From: Pseudomonas oryzihabitans
GTDB lineage: Bacteria; Pseudomonadota; Gammaproteobacteria; Pseudomonadales; Pseudomonadaceae
DNA: 64,000 bases
Direction of reading: 5' to 3'
Assembly (NCBI RefSeq): GCF_007665395.1
Contig: NZ_VDND01000004.1
Location: 297,847-361,846, forward strand
Below are positions 52,554 to 63,555 of the stretch, in pieces; within the stretch, counting starts at the first letter, position 1; each line of letters opens with the position of its first letter. A program made the position numbers and the translations under genes. The notes beneath the pieces were generated by a model, which had not been told where the DNA came from, did no database searches, and saw nothing but the letters and a program-made list of their open reading frames with translations.

Positions 52554-53168
52554 ATGTCGCGAAATCCTCGTTCCGCTTCCGGCCCCCGCCCCCGCCGCCA
52601 GGCCAAGGCACCGCCAGCCGCGCCACGGCTGCTGCTGCTCAACAAACCCTTCGACGTGCTCACCCAGTTCGCCGACGCCGACGGCCGCGCCACGCTGAAG
52701 GCCTACGTCGCGGTGCCTGGCGTCTATCCCGCCGGCCGCCTGGACCGTGACAGCGAAGGCCTGCTGCTGTTGACCAACGATGGTCAGCTGCAGGCGCGCA
52801 TCGCCGATCCCAAGCACAAGCTGGCGAAGACCTACTGGGCGCAGGTGGAGGGTACGCCCAGCGAGGAACAGCTGCAGCGCCTGCGCCAGGGGGTCGAACT
52901 CAACGATGGCCCGACCCTGCCGGCCGAGGCGCGGCTGTTGGCCGAGCCGCCAGTACTCTGGGAGCGCGATCCGCCGGTGCGTTTTCGCAAGAGCGTGCCG
53001 ACCGCCTGGGTGGAACTGACCATCCGCGAAGGCCGCAATCGCCAGGTGCGCCGCATGACGGCCGCGGTCGGCTTGCCGACCCTGCGGCTGGTACGGGTGC
53101 GCATCGGTCCCTGGAGCCTGGCTGACCTGGCACCGGGGGAGTGGCGCGAGGTGCCGGCGCGGCTCTAG
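52554..53168 (+). CDS. rluE: 23S rRNA pseudouridine synthase, RluE type
   Basis: A 204-residue RsuA-family pseudouridine synthase. The catalytic Asp64 is in [10 protein letters not shown], with L-L-L-N-K-P-F-D-V before and [11 protein letters not shown] after. There is no S4 RNA-binding domain, only a short basic N-terminus, which fits RluE (23S U2457) rather than RsuA or RluB. It lies alone between convergent and divergent neighbours. Confidence 0.88.
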   Translation: MSRNPRSASGPRPRRQAKAPPAAPRLLLLNKPFDVLTQFADADGRATLKAYVAVPGVYPAGRLDRDSEGLLLLTNDGQLQARIADPKHKLAKTYWAQVEGTPSEEQLQRLRQGVELNDGPTLPAEARLLAEPPVLWERDPPVRFRKSVPTAWVELTIREGRNRQVRRMTAAVGLPTLRLVRVRIGPWSLADLAPGEWREVPARL

Positions 53169-53225
53169 CCTCTGGACCAGGGTGCCTGCGCTCGGCGACG
53201 GGTCGTGCAGAAGCCGGTGCCAGGG

Positions 53226-54191
53226 TCAGTCCTGTCGCTCGCTGGCGGCTTCCTGCAGGTCGCCGGCGATGTCGGCGAGGCGCCGGCTGACGTCCTTCAG
53301 CAGCTGCGGATCCAGTTCGCGCGGCGCCTGGCCCGGTTCGGTGAGCAGCTGGCTGGCCAGCAGGGCGCTCAGCGCCCCGACCTCGGTGGCCTGGCGGCGC
53401 AGGTCGTGGGTGTGCTGGACCGCGGCGTCGCGCAGCAGATTGGTGCTGTGGGTCAGCCGACCCAGCTCGTCGTCCCGGCCATTGGGCAGGCGCTCGCCGA
53501 AGCGACCGCGGGCCAGCAGCCCCAGTTGCCGCGCGCAGGCCACCAGCGGATCGACCAGCCGGCGCTCCACCAGGCGCACGCCGAGGAACAGCAGGCCGCC
53601 GCCGCAGAGCAGCAGCGCCAGGCCGCCGAGCAGGATGTCGCGTTGCGCCTCGGCGCGGATGGTGGCGATCTGGGCGGCGGTGCGCCCGTGCAGTTCGCTG
53701 ACCAGGGTGGCGAAGCCTTCGGCGGTTTCCCGGTCGATGCCGCGGACCTCGGCATCGCCCCGGCGGGGATCGCGGTCATGGGCGAGATAGGCGGCCTGGC
53801 CGGCGCGATAGCGCTCGCCCAGGCGTCCGTGCTGGGCGCGCAGGGCCTGCAGGCGCGGTTGCAGATCGGGATCGACCGTGGCGGCCAGCTGCCGCAGGCG
53901 CTGGTCGACCTCCGCCTCGCGACTCAGGAACGCCTGCCAGTAGCGCTCAGCGGTGGCGGCATCACCGCCGCGCAGCAGGAAGTTCTTCCACTCCTGCACC
54001 TGGATCTTGAAGACCAGGTGGGTATCGTCGACCTCCACCAGGCGCTCCAGGGGGCCTTCGATCAGCTGCTGGTAGCGATGGAGTTCGCGGGAGAGCAGGG
54101 CGAAGCCGGCCAGGGCGATCAGCAGCATCAGCAGCAGGCTGCCGCCGAAGAGGAGCAGGCTCTGGCTGCGGAGCGAGCGGGCGAAAGGCAT
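53226..54191 (-). CDS. Membrane sensor-like protein with HAMP domain and no output domain
   Basis: A 321-residue protein laid out like a chemoreceptor cut short. TM1 (about 11-33), a helical periplasmic domain of about 150 residues, TM2 (about 185-207), HAMP (about 208-260, R-R-L-V-D-P-L-V) and then only some 60 residues with L-L-R-D-A-A-V-Q-H-T-H-D-L-R, lacking the methyl-accepting signalling hairpin. No frameshift that would restore it is evident, as the next bases are the rluE 3' region. ATG 54191 is preferred to TTG two codons earlier. It may pass a signal through a protein partner or be a degenerate receptor. Confidence 0.7.
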   Translation of the reverse strand: MPFARSLRSQSLLLFGGSLLLMLLIALAGFALLSRELHRYQQLIEGPLERLVEVDDTHLVFKIQVQEWKNFLLRGGDAATAERYWQAFLSREAEVDQRLRQLAATVDPDLQPRLQALRAQHGRLGERYRAGQAAYLAHDRDPRRGDAEVRGIDRETAEGFATLVSELHGRTAAQIATIRAEAQRDILLGGLALLLCGGGLLFLGVRLVERRLVDPLVACARQLGLLARGRFGERLPNGRDDELGRLTHSTNLLRDAAVQHTHDLRRQATEVGALSALLASQLLTEPGQAPRELDPQLLKDVSRRLADIAGDLQEAASERQD

Positions 54192-54253
54192 GGGCAATCT
54201 CGACAGGGAACGCAGAGCCGCAGCTTAGGGCGCCCGCTCGCCGAAGGCCAGCC

Positions 54254-54853
54254 TCAGGCCGAGGCCAGCAACTGGCCGGCGACGGCGAACATCACCAGCG
54301 CCACCAGCAGGTCGATCAGCCGCCAGACGTTCGGCCGGGCCAGGTAGGGCGCGGCCCAGGCGGCGCCCAGGGCGAGGCCGAAGAACCACAGCAGGGAGGC
54401 GGTGGCGGCGCCGAACACATAGGCCAGGGGGGCGGCCTGCTGGCTACCCAGCGAACCCACCAGCAGTACCGTGTCCAGGTAGACGTGGGGATTGAGCAGG
54501 GAGACCGCCGCCGCCGCGAGCAGGGCCTGGCGGCGACTGCGCGGAAGGCTGGCCTCCAGGCTGCCCAGGGCGGCGGGCTGCCAGGCCCGGCGCAGGGCCT
54601 GGACGCCGTACCAGATCAGGAAGGCCGCACCGCCCCAGCGCAGGATGTCCACCAGCAGTGGGCTGTGCTGGATCAGCGCGGCCAGGCCCAGCACCCCGGC
54701 GGCCACCAGGATCACATCGCAGGCCAGGCAGAAGGTGGCGATGGCCAGGTGGTGCTCGCGGCGCAGGCCCTGGGCCAGCAGGTAGGTGTTCTGGGCGCCC
54801 AGGGCCATGATGAGGCTGGCCATGGTCAGCAGGCCGGTGAAGTAGCTGTTCAT
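54254..54853 (-). CDS. LysE/ArgO family amino acid exporter
   Basis: A 199-residue exporter with six hydrophobic segments. Family features are M-A-L-G-A-Q-N-T-Y-L near the start and N-P-H-V-Y-L-D-T-V after the third helix. ArgO and LysE expel arginine or lysine. ATG 54853 begins M-N-S-Y-F; an upstream frame start at 54892 is less likely. A LysR-type regulator of the ArgP group is encoded divergently 99 bases away, the usual exporter-regulator arrangement. Confidence 0.88.
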   Translation of the reverse strand: MNSYFTGLLTMASLIMALGAQNTYLLAQGLRREHHLAIATFCLACDVILVAAGVLGLAALIQHSPLLVDILRWGGAAFLIWYGVQALRRAWQPAALGSLEASLPRSRRQALLAAAAVSLLNPHVYLDTVLLVGSLGSQQAAPLAYVFGAATASLLWFFGLALGAAWAAPYLARPNVWRLIDLLVALVMFAVAGQLLASA

Positions 54854-54910
54854 TATGCGGTCAGTGCCTGGTGGTCGCGGAATGGCTGCCACCTTGCCGG
54901 CTTGGGGTGT

Positions 54911-54934
54911 ATAAGAAAAACCAATATTCCTTAT
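54911..54934. promoter_or_regulatory. Candidate LysR-type operator between exporter and argP-like gene
   Basis: ATAAG (54911-54915) and CTTAT (54930-54934) form a dyad with a 14-base AT-rich centre in the divergent promoter region. LysR regulators bind such interrupted dyads. It lies 18 bases before the regulator start, so autoregulation is possible. Confidence 0.35.
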
Positions 54935-54952
54935 GCAGCATTAGCTGAATCG

Positions 54953-55840
54953 ATGATCGACTACAAATTGCTGGAAGCCCTGGCGGTGGTGGTGGAGGAG
55001 GGTGGCTTCGAACGCGCGGCGCGACGCCTGGGCCTGTCGCAGTCGGCGGTCTCGCAACGCATAAAACTGCTCGAAGCTCGGGTCGGCCAGGCGGTGCTGG
55101 TCCGCGAGACGCCGCCCCAGCCCACCGCCCCGGGCCTGCGCCTGCTGCGCCATATCCAGCAGGTGCGCTTGCTGGAAGCCGATCTGGGCAGCGAGGTGCC
55201 GGGCCTGGCCGAAGAAGCCCCGCAGCGGCTGCGGATCGCCCTCAATGCCGACAGCCTGGCCAACTGGTGGCCGGCCGCGGTCGGGCCCTGGATCGGCGAC
55301 CAGCGGATCCTGCTGGATCTGGTGGTGGAGGACCAGGACGTGGTGCTGCGCCGCATGCGCGCGGGCGAGGTGGCGGCCTGCCTCTGCGCCAGCGGCCAGC
55401 CCCTGGCCGGTGCCCGGGTCAGCGCGCTCGGCGCCATGCGCTACCGGGCCCTGGCCAGTCCCGCCTTCCGTGCCCGGCGGCTGGCCGCGTTGCCAGACCC
55501 CCGCGCCCTGGTACGGGCGCCCGCCATCGTCTTCGGTCCGGACGACCGGCTGCAGCATCGTTACCTGGAACAGCTCGGCATCACCCAGCCCTTCGATTAC
55601 CACCTGTGCCCGTCCGCCGAGGGTTTCCTGCAGATGACCCAGAGCGGCATCGGCTGGGGCCTGCTGCCGGACATCCAGAGCGCCGCCGCCCGCGCCAGCG
55701 GTACCCTGGTGGATCTGATGCCGGGCCAGTGGGTGGACGTGCCGCTGTTCTGGCACCACTGGCGCAACGGCGGCGCCGCCCTGCAGGCCCTGACCCGGCA
55801 CCTGGAAGGCGTTGCCGGTCAGTGGCTGGTACGCGACTAG
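54953..55840 (+). CDS. LysR family regulator, ArgP type
   Basis: A 295-residue LysR-type regulator. The N-terminal HTH (G-F-E-R-A-A-R-R-L-G-L-S-Q-S-A-V-S-Q-R-I-K) is followed by the effector domain (about 90-290). Start and length match ArgP/IciA, which activates argO when lysine or arginine is sensed. The divergent exporter supports this. No clear ribosome-binding site precedes ATG 54953. Confidence 0.88.
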   Translation: MIDYKLLEALAVVVEEGGFERAARRLGLSQSAVSQRIKLLEARVGQAVLVRETPPQPTAPGLRLLRHIQQVRLLEADLGSEVPGLAEEAPQRLRIALNADSLANWWPAAVGPWIGDQRILLDLVVEDQDVVLRRMRAGEVAACLCASGQPLAGARVSALGAMRYRALASPAFRARRLAALPDPRALVRAPAIVFGPDDRLQHRYLEQLGITQPFDYHLCPSAEGFLQMTQSGIGWGLLPDIQSAAARASGTLVDLMPGQWVDVPLFWHHWRNGGAALQALTRHLEGVAGQWLVRD

Positions 55841-55922
55841 CGGCGGCCGGCCGAGGCTTTGGTTACACTGGCGGACCGGTCGACAGCGTCGCGACCGCGG
55901 CCTTTCAGGGAATCCCAGCGAC

Positions 55923-56867
55923 ATGCGTATCTTGATCACGGGCGCCAGCGATGCCCTCGGTGCGGGCCTGGCCTGCGATCTGCTCGACCGCGGCCAACTG
56001 GTGCGCGTGCACGGCCGGCCCGGAGCGACCCTGGATGCCCTGGTCGAGCGCGGCGCCGAATATCGCCCCGCCTTGCTCGACCAGCCCGCGCAGGTGGTGG
56101 CGCTGTGCGACGACATCGATGCCGTCGCCCACTGCACCGACGTGGCCGGCATGCCCACCGCGGCCGCCCTGGAACTCGGCCAGGTGCTGATCGAGGCGGC
56201 CTTGCAGCAGCGGGTCGCGCAATTCCTCTACGTCTCTTCCGCCCGCGTCTACGAGCGCGGGGGCGCGGCGCTCAAGGAGGATCAGGTACCGGCCAAGCCG
56301 CGCAGCAGCGAGGCCCAGTGGCGTCTGCAACTGGAGCGCCTGGCCCTGGCGGCCGGTGAATTCGGTCCGCAGGTGACGGTGCTGCGCCCGGCCCAGGTAC
56401 TCGGCCTGGCCGACCGCGACTGGGCCCGCTGGCTGCTTGAACGCGCTCGCGCCAAGCAGCTCTGGCAGCGTGGCAACGGCCTCAATCGCTGGGACTTCAC
56501 CAGTGCGACCAATCTGCGCCAGGCACTGCTGACGCTGCTGCTGGAGCAGCCGGCGACGGCGGCCGGCAAGGTCTTCAACCTTAGCGATGGCCAACCACTG
56601 GTGTGCTGGGACGCCATCAACTTCCTGCTGCGGCGCTTCGAGCTGCCACCCGTGACCGCGACCAAGGTCTTCGATCCCCGGCGGCTCTATGCCCGGCTGC
56701 GTGCGCCTCGTCTCGCCTCGCCCTGGCCCGAATTGCTGGACGGCCCCTTCACCCTGGACATCCGCGCCGCGCAGGAGGCCTTCGGCTATAGACCCGAGGC
56801 CAGTTCCTGGGCGGCGCTGGAAGAGTATCGTCCACGTGGGCGTCAGCCCCGCAGCGGACCGGCGTAG
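55923..56867 (+). CDS. NAD-dependent epimerase/dehydratase-like protein
   Basis: A 314-residue extended-SDR-fold protein. The nucleotide motif is T-G-A-S-D-A-L-G (7-14) and V-S-S-A-R-V-Y-E corresponds to the usual catalytic S/T strand. However, the Y-x3-K segment expected some 25 residues later reads S-E-A-Q-W-R-L-Q-L-E, with no Tyr-Lys pair. It may therefore be an NAD(P)-binding protein without classical epimerase chemistry, or use a different active site. The frame continues upstream but ATG 55923 is the natural start. The 3' end overlaps the convergent small gene by 25 bases. Confidence 0.75.
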   Translation: MRILITGASDALGAGLACDLLDRGQLVRVHGRPGATLDALVERGAEYRPALLDQPAQVVALCDDIDAVAHCTDVAGMPTAAALELGQVLIEAALQQRVAQFLYVSSARVYERGGAALKEDQVPAKPRSSEAQWRLQLERLALAAGEFGPQVTVLRPAQVLGLADRDWARWLLERARAKQLWQRGNGLNRWDFTSATNLRQALLTLLLEQPATAAGKVFNLSDGQPLVCWDAINFLLRRFELPPVTATKVFDPRRLYARLRAPRLASPWPELLDGPFTLDIRAAQEAFGYRPEASSWAALEEYRPRGRQPRSGPA

Positions 56868-57139
56868 CGATTCGCGGCAGCGAGGAACTCCTGGCTGACG
56901 AAGCCCGACTCCTGGAGCGCCAGCCTGGGCTGCGGCCGTTCCGCGGGCAGGGGCAGGCCACCGAGCGCCGCCAGCCGTTGGCCCAGCTCGCGGGTCTCGG
57001 CATCCTCGGCGCCCAGGCTGGCAGCCAGCAGCCGCGGGATGGCGTCGACCTCGTCGAGGCGAATCTTCAGCCCCTGTTCCTGACGCAACCGACGCCGCAG
57101 GGCGGTGAGGCAATCGAAGAAGGCTTTGCTGTATTCCAT
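56843..57139 (-). CDS. Hypothetical protein, 98 residues
   Basis: A small cytoplasmic protein with amphipathic helical composition (many Leu, Arg, Glu, Ala) and no motif I recognise. ATG 57139 has GGAG ten bases upstream and begins M-E-Y-S-K-A-F-F. It overlaps the epimerase-like gene tail to tail by 25 bases. The ORF shows normal Pseudomonas codon use, so it is probably a real conserved gene. Function unknown. Confidence 0.55.
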   Translation of the reverse strand: MEYSKAFFDCLTALRRRLRQEQGLKIRLDEVDAIPRLLAASLGAEDAETRELGQRLAALGGLPLPAERPQPRLALQESGFVSQEFLAAANRYAGPLRG

Positions 57140-57347
57140 GCTGACGCAGCTCCAATGGCGATGAAGCCTGATGTGACGCAAAGCTCGTACCAGAAGCCGG
57201 AGATCCAGGTATCACGCAGCTCGATGGGCATGGCGGTGTTCCCGCTGCGCCGTGATGGCGCATTGATATCGACGCCGTATGAGTTTCGGTGCACGATCCC
57301 GATACGAAAGCTGCGGCCGGCTACCTCGCGCCCGGGGTGTCGGCCGT

Positions 57348-57353
57348 TATACT
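57348..57353 (+). promoter_or_regulatory. Candidate -10 element of the coiled-coil gene
   Basis: TATACT followed by GGCCGCG, 41 bases before ATG 57395. The -35 region is not recognisable. Same form as the elements before hrpB and fumA. The remaining bases of 57140-57394 show no gene. Confidence 0.35.
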
Positions 57354-57394
57354 GGCCGCGATTTCGTCTTTCCGCCTTTGCCCACAGGTCCGCC

Positions 57395-58252
57395 ATGCGC
57401 AACGATCTTCTCGATGAAATGGATAACGTGCCGAGTCTGACGCCGGAGCGTGACGACCGCCGGCCGTCGAATCGGCGTCCGGTCGAGGCTGACGAGCCCT
57501 ATCGCGAACCCACTGCCGGGCATTCGCCGCGGGCGGCGCGGCGCGGACCTGCCACGGCGCCACTCTGGGTACTGGTCGCCGCCCTGACCCTGGCCCTGGC
57601 CGGCGTCGCCTGGTGGAGTCATCAGCAACTGCTGCTGATGCAGGAGCAGGTGGTGGCCACCCAGGAGAACTTCGCCCGCATCAGCGAAGACGCCCAGGGC
57701 CGTCTGAGGGATATCTCCGGCAAGCTGGTGGAGAACGAGTCCTCCGGCACTACCAGTCGCGAAGCCTTGCTGCTGCAGGTCAAGACGTTGCAGGCCAGGG
57801 TCGCCGATCTAACCCGCCAGCAGCAGGGCGTGACCGACAACCAGCAGGCGCAGGACAACCGGCTGCAGACTCTTGCCACGGCAGTGCAGACGGTACAGAC
57901 CGGCAGCGGCGAGGTGGATACCCGCCTGAAGGCCCTGGCCGACGAGCAGGCCGCGCTGAAGAATGGCCTGGCCCAGACCGGCAGTCTGGCCGAGCAGATC
58001 GCCAGCCTGACAGCGCAGAACAAGGCGTTGCAGGCGGACATCGCCGCGCTGAAGAAACCGAGCGCCCAGAGCCAGACCCTGGGCGACATCCAACAGGACC
58101 TGCTGGTGCTGCGCAGTGAGCTGGATGCCCGGCCGGTAGGGCCGGACAGCAAGGAATTCGACGCCTTCCGCCTGCAGACCACCAGGAACATCAACACCCT
58201 GCAGACCCAGGTGCAGAACCTGCAGCAGCAGATCAGCGCCGGGGCGCGTTGA
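57395..58252 (+). CDS. Membrane-anchored coiled-coil protein
   Basis: A 285-residue protein with one transmembrane helix (about 54-73, preceded by a basic, Pro/Arg-rich cytoplasmic stretch) and a long periplasmic coiled coil (about 78-285, rich in Gln, Ala, Leu and Asp in heptad-like spacing; several L-Q-x-x-V-x-x-L units). There is no catalytic motif. It resembles conserved hypothetical proteins of Pseudomonas with a cell-envelope or division-related architecture; the function is unknown. The end overlaps the ion-channel-like gene by 20 bases, tail to tail. Confidence 0.75.
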   Translation: MRNDLLDEMDNVPSLTPERDDRRPSNRRPVEADEPYREPTAGHSPRAARRGPATAPLWVLVAALTLALAGVAWWSHQQLLLMQEQVVATQENFARISEDAQGRLRDISGKLVENESSGTTSREALLLQVKTLQARVADLTRQQQGVTDNQQAQDNRLQTLATAVQTVQTGSGEVDTRLKALADEQAALKNGLAQTGSLAEQIASLTAQNKALQADIAALKKPSAQSQTLGDIQQDLLVLRSELDARPVGPDSKEFDAFRLQTTRNINTLQTQVQNLQQQISAGAR

Positions 58253-59297
58253 TCGGATCGATCTCGCTGCGTTGCCATTCCTGCGGCCAGAGCTCGCCAT
58301 CCAGCTGGTCGAGCCGCCGCTGCAGGACCTTCTGCTTGAAGACCTCGAGGATCTCCACCAGCACGTCGTCCAGGGCGCTGTCCTGAGCACCGCTAGGCAG
58401 GCTTTGATCGAAGCCCTGGTCGGCTAGGCGACTGGCCAGGGCGCGAAAGTCGCGGGTGCGCAGACTGGCCGCCGCTTCCCGCACCAGGCCGTTGACGATG
58501 TCGGTGAGTACCCCGTCCAGGGTATCGGCCAGGCGCTCGCCCATGGGCAGGCGCTTGAGCCGGGCGAGGTCGGGGTTGTCGTCCAGCGCCCGTTGCACCA
58601 CGTCGGCGACCAGCCGCTCCAGAGTGGCGCGATTCTGCGTATAACCCTGTTCCACCAGGCCCTGGATGCGCAGTGCCATGCCGTCGATCAGTCGCTGCTT
58701 GCGCGGACGGAGGACGCGGTCGATGACGCTCTGGGAGAAGTCATCGCGGGTATTCAGCTCGTCCTGCAATTCGCCGCAGATCTTGATCATCACCCGGTCC
58801 GACAGGTCTTCCATGAGCAGCTGGTAGTAATGGTCGAACAGGCGATAGGGCCGCCAGCGGCGCATGTCGATCAGGCCCAGGCGCTGCAGGCGCAACAGTA
58901 GCGAGACGATGCGCAGCGCCCGCAGCAGGCGGAAGCCGCCCAGCGGAATGCAGCCGAGCACGTCGTACCAGTGGATGAAGGGATAGTGGTACCAGCGGGC
59001 GTGCCGCCGCTCGACCACCGCCACCAGCCAACCGAGCAGCACGTCGGCGATGAAGAAGGCGACGAATACCAGGTCGATACTGGTGAAATGGGCATGGATG
59101 CGCTCGCCATAGAAGGCATGAAAGCCGGGCAGCAGCGCGGCCAGGGCGCGATTCAGCGGACCCAGGGCGTAGAGGCTGTCGAACAGCAGCAGCGCCAGGT
59201 TCAGGCAGACCAACAGCAGGATCAGACCGTCCCAGAGGGCGAGCAGCCCCTCGTGGCGGCGCGCCGGTGGCGCCGGGGGCGCGGTCGGCGCGCTCAT
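58233..59297 (-). CDS. Ion-channel-like membrane protein
   Basis: A 354-residue protein with several transmembrane segments in the first 150 residues (L-I-L-L-L-V-C-L-N-L-A-L, then F-V-A-F-F-I-A-D-V-L-L-G-W and an arginine-spaced R-L-L-R-A-L-R-I-V-S-L-L-L-R-L-Q-R, similar to a voltage-sensor helix) and a soluble helical C-terminal half. Annotated relatives are usually called ion transporters; no pore selectivity motif is visible, so transport is uncertain. The start overlaps the adenosyltransferase stop (ATGA), coupling the two genes. Confidence 0.7.
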   Translation of the reverse strand: MSAPTAPPAPPARRHEGLLALWDGLILLLVCLNLALLLFDSLYALGPLNRALAALLPGFHAFYGERIHAHFTSIDLVFVAFFIADVLLGWLVAVVERRHARWYHYPFIHWYDVLGCIPLGGFRLLRALRIVSLLLRLQRLGLIDMRRWRPYRLFDHYYQLLMEDLSDRVMIKICGELQDELNTRDDFSQSVIDRVLRPRKQRLIDGMALRIQGLVEQGYTQNRATLERLVADVVQRALDDNPDLARLKRLPMGERLADTLDGVLTDIVNGLVREAAASLRTRDFRALASRLADQGFDQSLPSGAQDSALDDVLVEILEVFKQKVLQRRLDQLDGELWPQEWQRSEIDPINAPRR

Positions 59298-59854
59298 GGC
59301 CGCGCGGCCTGCCAGAGCACCTCGCTCACCCCCTGGCGGCGGGCGACGATGCGCGCCGCGACGAACAGCAGGTCGGACAGCCGGTTGAGATAGGGCAGGC
59401 CCTGGCCTTCCAGGGGTTCCACGGCATGCAGGCTCCGGCAACGGCGCTCGGCGCTGCGCGCCAGGGTGCGGCAGACGTGGGCCTGGGCGACGGCGCGGGA
59501 GCCGCCGGGCAGGATGAAGTTTTCCAGCGGACCCAGTTCGGTGTTCCAGCCGTCGATGGCCTGCTCCAGCCGCTCGATCTCCACCGCGTGCAGGGCCCGA
59601 TAGCTGGGCATGGCCAATTCGCCCCCCAGGTCGAATAGCCGGTGCTGGCAGGGCGCCAGGACCGCGCTCACCTCGGCCAGGCGGGCGTCGTCGGCCAGGT
59701 CTGCAAGCAACAGGCCCAGGGCGCTGTTGAGTTCGTCCACCGCGCCGATGGCTTCGATACGCGGATGGTCCTTGGGCACCCGGCTACCGTCGGCGAGACC
59801 GGTGTCGCCGGCGTCGCCCTGGCGGGTGTAGATCTCGGTGAGGCGAAAACCCAT
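59294..59854 (-). CDS. Cob(I)yrinic acid a,c-diamide adenosyltransferase (PduO type)
   Basis: A 186-residue PduO-type ATP:cob(I)alamin adenosyltransferase. The ATP-binding motif Y-T-R-Q-G-D-A-G-D-T-G-L (9-20) is at the N-terminus, and R-T-L-A-R-S-A-E-R-R and N-R-L-S-D-L-L-F follow. It makes adenosylcobalamin from cob(I)alamin. AGGAG lies seven bases before the ATG. Confidence 0.92.
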   Translation of the reverse strand: MGFRLTEIYTRQGDAGDTGLADGSRVPKDHPRIEAIGAVDELNSALGLLLADLADDARLAEVSAVLAPCQHRLFDLGGELAMPSYRALHAVEIERLEQAIDGWNTELGPLENFILPGGSRAVAQAHVCRTLARSAERRCRSLHAVEPLEGQGLPYLNRLSDLLFVAARIVARRQGVSEVLWQAARP

Positions 59855-59874
59855 GGCACGGCTCCTGGCTGAGT

Positions 59875-61896
<2,022 letters not shown>

Positions 61897-61939
61897 GGGG
61901 CAGCCGTTCCAGCGAGGGGACGGGCAGGGTAGCCCGCAG

Positions 61940-62929
<990 letters not shown>

Positions 62930-62977
62930 TCATGCCGCAGCGTCAAGGCTGCCCCATCCCAACCGAGGAGAAAATCC

Positions 62978-63457
62978 ATGCCTTCCTTCGACGTGGTATC
63001 GGAGCTGGACAAGCACGAAGTCACCAACGCCGTGGACAACGCCATGAAGGAGCTCGAACGCCGCTACGACCTGCGCGGCAAGGGCAGCTTCGAGGCCAAG
63101 GACCTGACCGTGACCCTCACCGCCGACGCCGATTTCCAGCTCGAGCAGATGCTGGAGATCCTCAAGGTCAACCTGGCCAAGCGCAAGATCGACGTCCAGT
63201 GCCTGGAGGTCAAGGATGCCTACGCCTCCGGCAAGACCGTGAAGCAGGAAACCACCCTGCGCGAGGGCATCGACAAGGAGCTGGCGAAGAAGATCGTCGC
63301 CCTGATTAAGGACAGCAAGATCAAGGTCCAGGCCGCCATCCAGGGCGAGCAGGTGCGCGTCACCGGCAAGAAGCGCGACGAGTTGCAGGAGGTCATTGCC
63401 CTGCTGCGTGGCCAGTCCCTGGGCATGCCGCTGCAGTTCGACAACTTCCGCGACTGA
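62978..63457 (+). CDS. yajQ: YajQ family cyclic-di-GMP-binding/nucleotide-binding protein
   Basis: A 159-residue YajQ protein with the signature [10 protein letters not shown] at the start and [19 protein letters not shown] later. Relatives in Xanthomonas bind c-di-GMP and interact with a LysR regulator. GAGGAG precedes the ATG by seven bases, and TATAAT (62918-62923) is a good -10. Confidence 0.93.
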   Translation: MPSFDVVSELDKHEVTNAVDNAMKELERRYDLRGKGSFEAKDLTVTLTADADFQLEQMLEILKVNLAKRKIDVQCLEVKDAYASGKTVKQETTLREGIDKELAKKIVALIKDSKIKVQAAIQGEQVRVTGKKRDELQEVIALLRGQSLGMPLQFDNFRD

Positions 63458-63555
63458 GTCCCGCTCCGGAACCTCTCGGCCTACCGTCCGTCGCACATAG
63501 GGCGCCGCCCTTGCGGCCGCGCCCGACTTTTTTCCTGTGCGTGGAGAGGTAGACG

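Noticed and set aside
57067..57402. A minus-strand gene in the gap before the coiled-coil protein
   Set aside because: The frame overlaps the better-supported 98-residue gene, lacks a ribosome-binding site, and its internal region covers the TATACT promoter of the opposite gene.
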